56,433 nucleotides of DNA from Pedobacter sp. (GTDB lineage: Bacteria; Bacteroidota; Bacteroidia; Sphingobacteriales; Sphingobacteriaceae): assembly GCA_025351765.1 (NCBI GenBank), contig JANXVH010000080.1:1-56433 (forward strand), given 5' to 3'. Both the position numbers and the translations under genes were made by a program. Below are positions 53,654-56,433 of the stretch, piece after piece; position 1 is the first letter of the stretch, and every line of letters begins with the position of its first letter. The notes under the pieces were generated by a model. The model saw nothing but the letters and a program-made list of their open reading frames with translations, was not told where the DNA came from and ran no database searches.

Positions 53654-54739
53654 TTATGCTTTCAAAAATGAATAATCGATATAGCCTTTCTCCTGGCCGC
53701 CGTACATCGTGGTTTGATCTGGTTGATTCAAGTCTGCATTTCTTTTAAACCGTTCAACTAAATCAGGATTGGCAATATAAAGTGTACCAAAGGATACTAA
53801 TTCCGCACGGCCTTTAATTAACTCGCTTTCAGCTGTTTCCATAGTATAGCCACTATTGACCATTATCGGTCTTTCAAATAATTTTGCAAAAGCAGTCAAT
53901 ACATCCCTTGGGTATTGCGGAAATGCATCTAATGGGAACATCGCCATTGGCTGCATTAAGTGCAGATAAGCAAGCGGCATCTCATTTAGCTCTCCGATCA
54001 AATAGTTATATAATTTTACAGGATCACTTTCTGTCATTCCATTAAAGTAGTTGCTCGGTGATAGCTTAATGCCGACTTTATCTGGACCCCAAACGCTGAT
54101 CAATGCCTCCATTACCTCCAAGACAAAACGGCTCCTATTAAATACACTGCCGCCATAACCATCTGTTCTTTTATTTGCACCGTCGACTAAAAATTGATTG
54201 GGTAAGTAGCCAAAAGCACTGTGGAGTTCAACGCCATCAAAACCAGCTTCATTCGCATTTATCGCTGCTTGTCGGTAATCCTCGATAATCTGTTTGATTT
54301 CTGAGGTGGACAGTTCTGCCGGTACTTCGTATGGTTTTAACCCATGGGTGGTAAAATGCTGTTGTCCTGGAATGGAGATTGCAGATGGCGCTACCGGCAA
54401 GGTACCATTTCGGTCAATTGAGTGGCCAACCCGGCCAGTGTGCCATAATTGCATATAGATCGTACCCCCGGCAGTATGCACTTCTTCAGTTACTTTTTTC
54501 CAGGCTATAATTTGCTCTTGATTATAAATACCCGGTGTAAAAGGGCTGCCAGTAGCTTGTTGAGATATATTTGTCGCTTCGGTAATAATCAGGCCTGCAG
54601 TAGCTCGTTGACCATAATATATAGCAGTCATACCCTGAACAATTCCTTCCGGCGTAGCGCGGCCCCTAGTCATAGGGGCCATTACGATATGGTTTTTTAA
54701 TTGTTTTTCTCCTAATAATATGGGTTTAAATAGTTTCAT
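53654..54739 (-). CDS. Old Yellow Enzyme family NADH:flavin oxidoreductase / alkene reductase
   Basis: The 361-residue FMN-binding TIM barrel has the motifs VMAPMTRGRATPEG (phosphate-FMN region), IYMQLWHTGRVGH, GFDGVELHSAFGYLPNQF (substrate-anchoring His and Asn) and GYGGSVFNRSRFVLEV. The length matches NemA/XenB-like enzymes. It reduces activated alkenes, quinones or nitro compounds with NAD(P)H. It lies 34 bases after the NmrA-like gene, in an electrophile-response unit probably regulated by the divergent HxlR protein. Confidence 0.94.
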   Translation of the reverse strand: MKLFKPILLGEKQLKNHIVMAPMTRGRATPEGIVQGMTAIYYGQRATAGLIITEATNISQQATGSPFTPGIYNQEQIIAWKKVTEEVHTAGGTIYMQLWHTGRVGHSIDRNGTLPVAPSAISIPGQQHFTTHGLKPYEVPAELSTSEIKQIIEDYRQAAINANEAGFDGVELHSAFGYLPNQFLVDGANKRTDGYGGSVFNRSRFVLEVMEALISVWGPDKVGIKLSPSNYFNGMTESDPVKLYNYLIGELNEMPLAYLHLMQPMAMFPLDAFPQYPRDVLTAFAKLFERPIMVNSGYTMETAESELIKGRAELVSFGTLYIANPDLVERFKRNADLNQPDQTTMYGGQEKGYIDYSFLKA

Positions 54740-54773
54740 CTATTGGTGATTATATAGGTATAAAATAGACAGG

Positions 54774-55433
54774 TTAGGAATTCTCAGATAATATTGGCGC
54801 CTTTTTAAATAAAGTTTCATCATCGATGCTATCCACCATAAATTTGGCAAGCAGCATTCTGCTAATCTTAAAGGGTGATGGCCTCACTTCATAAGAAACC
54901 ACCAGATTCTTTTCATCGGTATCATTGTTCAGGCTTACCGGTCTTGCGATCGTCCAGTTTAAACTTGATTTCATTAACAAAGCTTCCTGCTTGTTATGGT
55001 CATCAAATACGATCTTGAAATTACTGATCTTAATAAAAAGGCGCATAAACCAAGGTGCTAGCCGAAATGTTTCCCCCACGCCTATAGAGGAAAGAGTTAT
55101 AACCCGGTCTATTCCCAGTTCTTTCATCCCCACTAAGGCATTGTAAATAGACGTTTCTAGAATATGAGGAGGAGTTATTTTTTTAAAGCTCATGCTTTCT
55201 TTTACTGGCAAAGCGCTCAATGTACTGATAACAACATCACAACCAGTCATTGCATTTTTAACATCCTGCGCATTGGTGGGGCTTCCTTGAACAATCTTAA
55301 GATCTGGGTGTTTTAAAGTTATTTTATCTTTATTTCTTACCAGTGCTGTTATAGCATATCCCTTTTCTAAGGCATAGCTCATCACCAACCCACCTGTTCT
55401 GCCTGTCGCACCAAATAATAGTATTCGTTTCAT
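54774..55433 (-). CDS. NmrA-like NAD(P)-dependent oxidoreductase
   Basis: I use the ATG at 55433 rather than the TTG four codons upstream. The 219-residue protein begins MKRILLFGATGRTGGLVMSYAL with the GATGRTGG nucleotide-binding loop. It lacks a Tyr-X3-Lys catalytic pair, so it is an atypical SDR (NmrA/DUF2867-like). It is cotranscribed with the Old Yellow Enzyme and divergent from an HxlR regulator, the same arrangement as at 25009-26331. Confidence 0.88.
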   Translation of the reverse strand: MKRILLFGATGRTGGLVMSYALEKGYAITALVRNKDKITLKHPDLKIVQGSPTNAQDVKNAMTGCDVVISTLSALPVKESMSFKKITPPHILETSIYNALVGMKELGIDRVITLSSIGVGETFRLAPWFMRLFIKISNFKIVFDDHNKQEALLMKSSLNWTIARPVSLNNDTDEKNLVVSYEVRPSPFKISRMLLAKFMVDSIDDETLFKKAPILSENS

Positions 55434-55451
55434 AAGCTGTAACAATATATT

Positions 55452-55505
55452 TTGTAAAACATTACAAACTTATTTATATTAGCTAACTGTTGGTTATTAA
55501 TAACC
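55452..55505. promoter_or_regulatory. Two palindromes in the NmrA/HxlR divergent region
   Basis: TTGTAA-AACA-TTACAA (55452-55467) and the perfect 14-base palindrome GGTTATTAATAACC (55492-55505) lie between the two divergent starts. Either could be the site of the adjacent HxlR regulator. Neither matches the inverted repeat of the first HxlR pair, so the two regulators appear to have different sites. Confidence 0.45.
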
Positions 55506-55557
55506 GAAAGGTTAGTGCTAACTTTTTAGATAGTGTACTTATTAAAGCGATTTGTAA

Positions 55558-55917
55558 ATGGAAGATGTGATTAGTTGTAACGGGAACGATTTAATGGCAG
55601 TAAAGGATGCGCTTCATGTTCTCAGTGGGAACTGGAAATTGCAAATTATAATTAGTTTAATTGGCGGCTCCAAGCGTTTCAAAGAGATTACCAAAGAGAT
55701 AATTGGAATTAGTGATAAAATGCTTTCCAAGGAATTGAAGGATCTGGAAGAAAACGGTCTGGTTACGAGAACTGTGTATGATACCTTTCCTCCCAAAGTA
55801 TATTACACCATTACAGAACACTCAACTAGTTTGAAACCCTTATTAACTGAATTGAGAAACTGGGGTAAGTTGCATCGCCAAGTTATTACTGGAAAAAGCA
55901 AATTATATTCTAAATGA
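55558..55917 (+). CDS. HxlR family transcriptional regulator
   Basis: The 119-residue winged-helix protein contains ALHVLSGNWKLQIIISLIGG and RFKEITKEIIGISDKMLSKELKDLEENGLV, the HxlR core. A cysteine lies near the N-terminus (Cys7, VISCNG), consistent with redox sensing in this family. It is divergent from the NmrA-like/Old Yellow Enzyme operon and likely its repressor. Confidence 0.93.
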   Translation: MEDVISCNGNDLMAVKDALHVLSGNWKLQIIISLIGGSKRFKEITKEIIGISDKMLSKELKDLEENGLVTRTVYDTFPPKVYYTITEHSTSLKPLLTELRNWGKLHRQVITGKSKLYSK

Positions 55918-55999
55918 AGACTTATTCAATTCATTTTGGATGCTAGGAAAAAACTTCTCAAAGGCTTAAAAAGTAAAGATATCTAAGGTAAGCTTTACT

Positions 56000-56250
56000 A
56001 TCAGGATTAAAAGTAAGCCTCCCCGTAGCTGTAGTCGTATCAATGTGGTCATGCAGGCTGATAAAGTTTACTTCTTGCTTCGGAACCGTTCAACTAAATC
56101 CAACAGGTGATCGACCAAGCCGGTCTAACTTCCAGACTACAACTTGATCACTTTTTCTTACGGTTCATAAAAGCTTTTTGCGTTCAGGTTTCTCCGTGTT
56201 CTTTCCGGAAACCTTTTCATGATAAATCGAGGCACTCCCATTATTTGTTA
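56000..56250 (-). pseudogene. Serine recombinase (resolvase/invertase) remnant
   Basis: On the minus strand, three frames contain pieces of a resolvase in the correct order: IYHEKVSGKNTEKPE..KKLL, then DQVVVWKLDRLGRS, then HLLDLVERFR, then QEVNFISLHDHIDTTTATGR. These are conserved parts of the catalytic domain of Tn3/Hin-type recombinases. Frameshifts between each piece show the gene is dead. The N-terminal catalytic Ser region and the C-terminal HTH were not found. The remaining sequence to the window end holds no recognisable gene. Confidence 0.75.
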
Positions 56251-56433
56251 ATCTAAAGAATTCCTCGAGGCTTGCCTCGGGGTCACAGCGGAAAGTATGA
56301 AAACGAAGAGTTTTCATATCTTTAAAGCGTGGATGGACACATTTCAAAACGGCCTAATAAAACACTTTTGCTCTATCATTTAGTTTTTCCTGTGAAATAT
56401 AGAAAAAAAGCGATTGATGAACAAATTGGTGTT

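Noticed and set aside
1..56433. tRNA, rRNA or CRISPR arrays
   Set aside because: None was recognised by reading. Without a covariance search, an isolated tRNA cannot be excluded absolutely.

Overview
The window looks like a chromosomal segment of a Bacteroidota bacterium, most likely a member of the Sphingobacteriaceae (Pedobacter-like). The evidence is a SusC/SusD pair, TonB-linked outer-membrane proteins, TAnnTTTG promoter boxes with an upstream TTG, AT-rich leaders without strong Shine-Dalgarno sequences, a 58-residue Hc1-type histone-like protein and a BlaI/BlaR1-like pair. The assignment comes from gene content and protein style, not from a database search. No rRNA, tRNA or CRISPR array was recognised.

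Layout: (1) 1-1.6 kb: a YeeE/YedE-type sulfur-transport pair (one gene cut by the window edge) and a small secreted DUF3347 protein. (2) 1.7-6.2 kb: an autoregulated BlaI / M56 peptidase / outer-membrane receptor operon. (3) 6.3-7.5 kb: a PhyH-family 2-oxoglutarate dioxygenase preceded by a tiny ORF ending in five Cys codons. (4) 7.5-12.4 kb: an SDR-AraC-SDR operon and an M3 peptidase lipoprotein. (5) 12.4-25.0 kb: a sulfur island. A SoxC/SoxD-like dehydrogenase pair is divergent from a second tiny ORF with four consecutive Cys codons, which leads a six-gene operon (SusC, SusD, two DoxX-like membrane proteins, an FAD oxidoreductase and a YeiH-type exporter). (6) 25.0-31.7 kb: an NmrA/HxlR divergent pair, a histone-like gene, a MutS-like ATPase, a hydrolase, a response regulator and a cupin. 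(7) 31.7-38.0 kb: a seven-gene lipid-modification cluster (desaturase, DUF1475, DUF1295, CFA-type methyltransferase, FAD oxidase, DUF1365, second CFA-type methyltransferase). (8) 38-45.5 kb: a paired inverted repeat, a DEAD-box helicase, two transporters, parE and a YihY protein. (9) 45.5-53 kb: a TamA/TamB-like envelope assembly pair. (10) 53-56.4 kb: a scarred region with ISAs1 and serine-recombinase remnants around an Old Yellow Enzyme and a second NmrA/HxlR pair.

The most interesting content is the pair of cysteine-tract leader ORFs (7339-7422 on the minus strand, 14390-14479 on the plus strand). Each has its own promoter and a CTAC-N7-GTAG inverted repeat next to it. Each sits 100-140 bases upstream of genes whose families fit organosulfur scavenging and sulfite handling. 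I infer a cysteine-responsive regulon: the leaders would sense Cys-tRNA supply, and the controlled genes would import an organosulfur compound, release its sulfur oxidatively, and export or oxidise surplus sulfite. The leaders and motifs are seen directly in the sequence; substrate, mechanism and novelty are not established.
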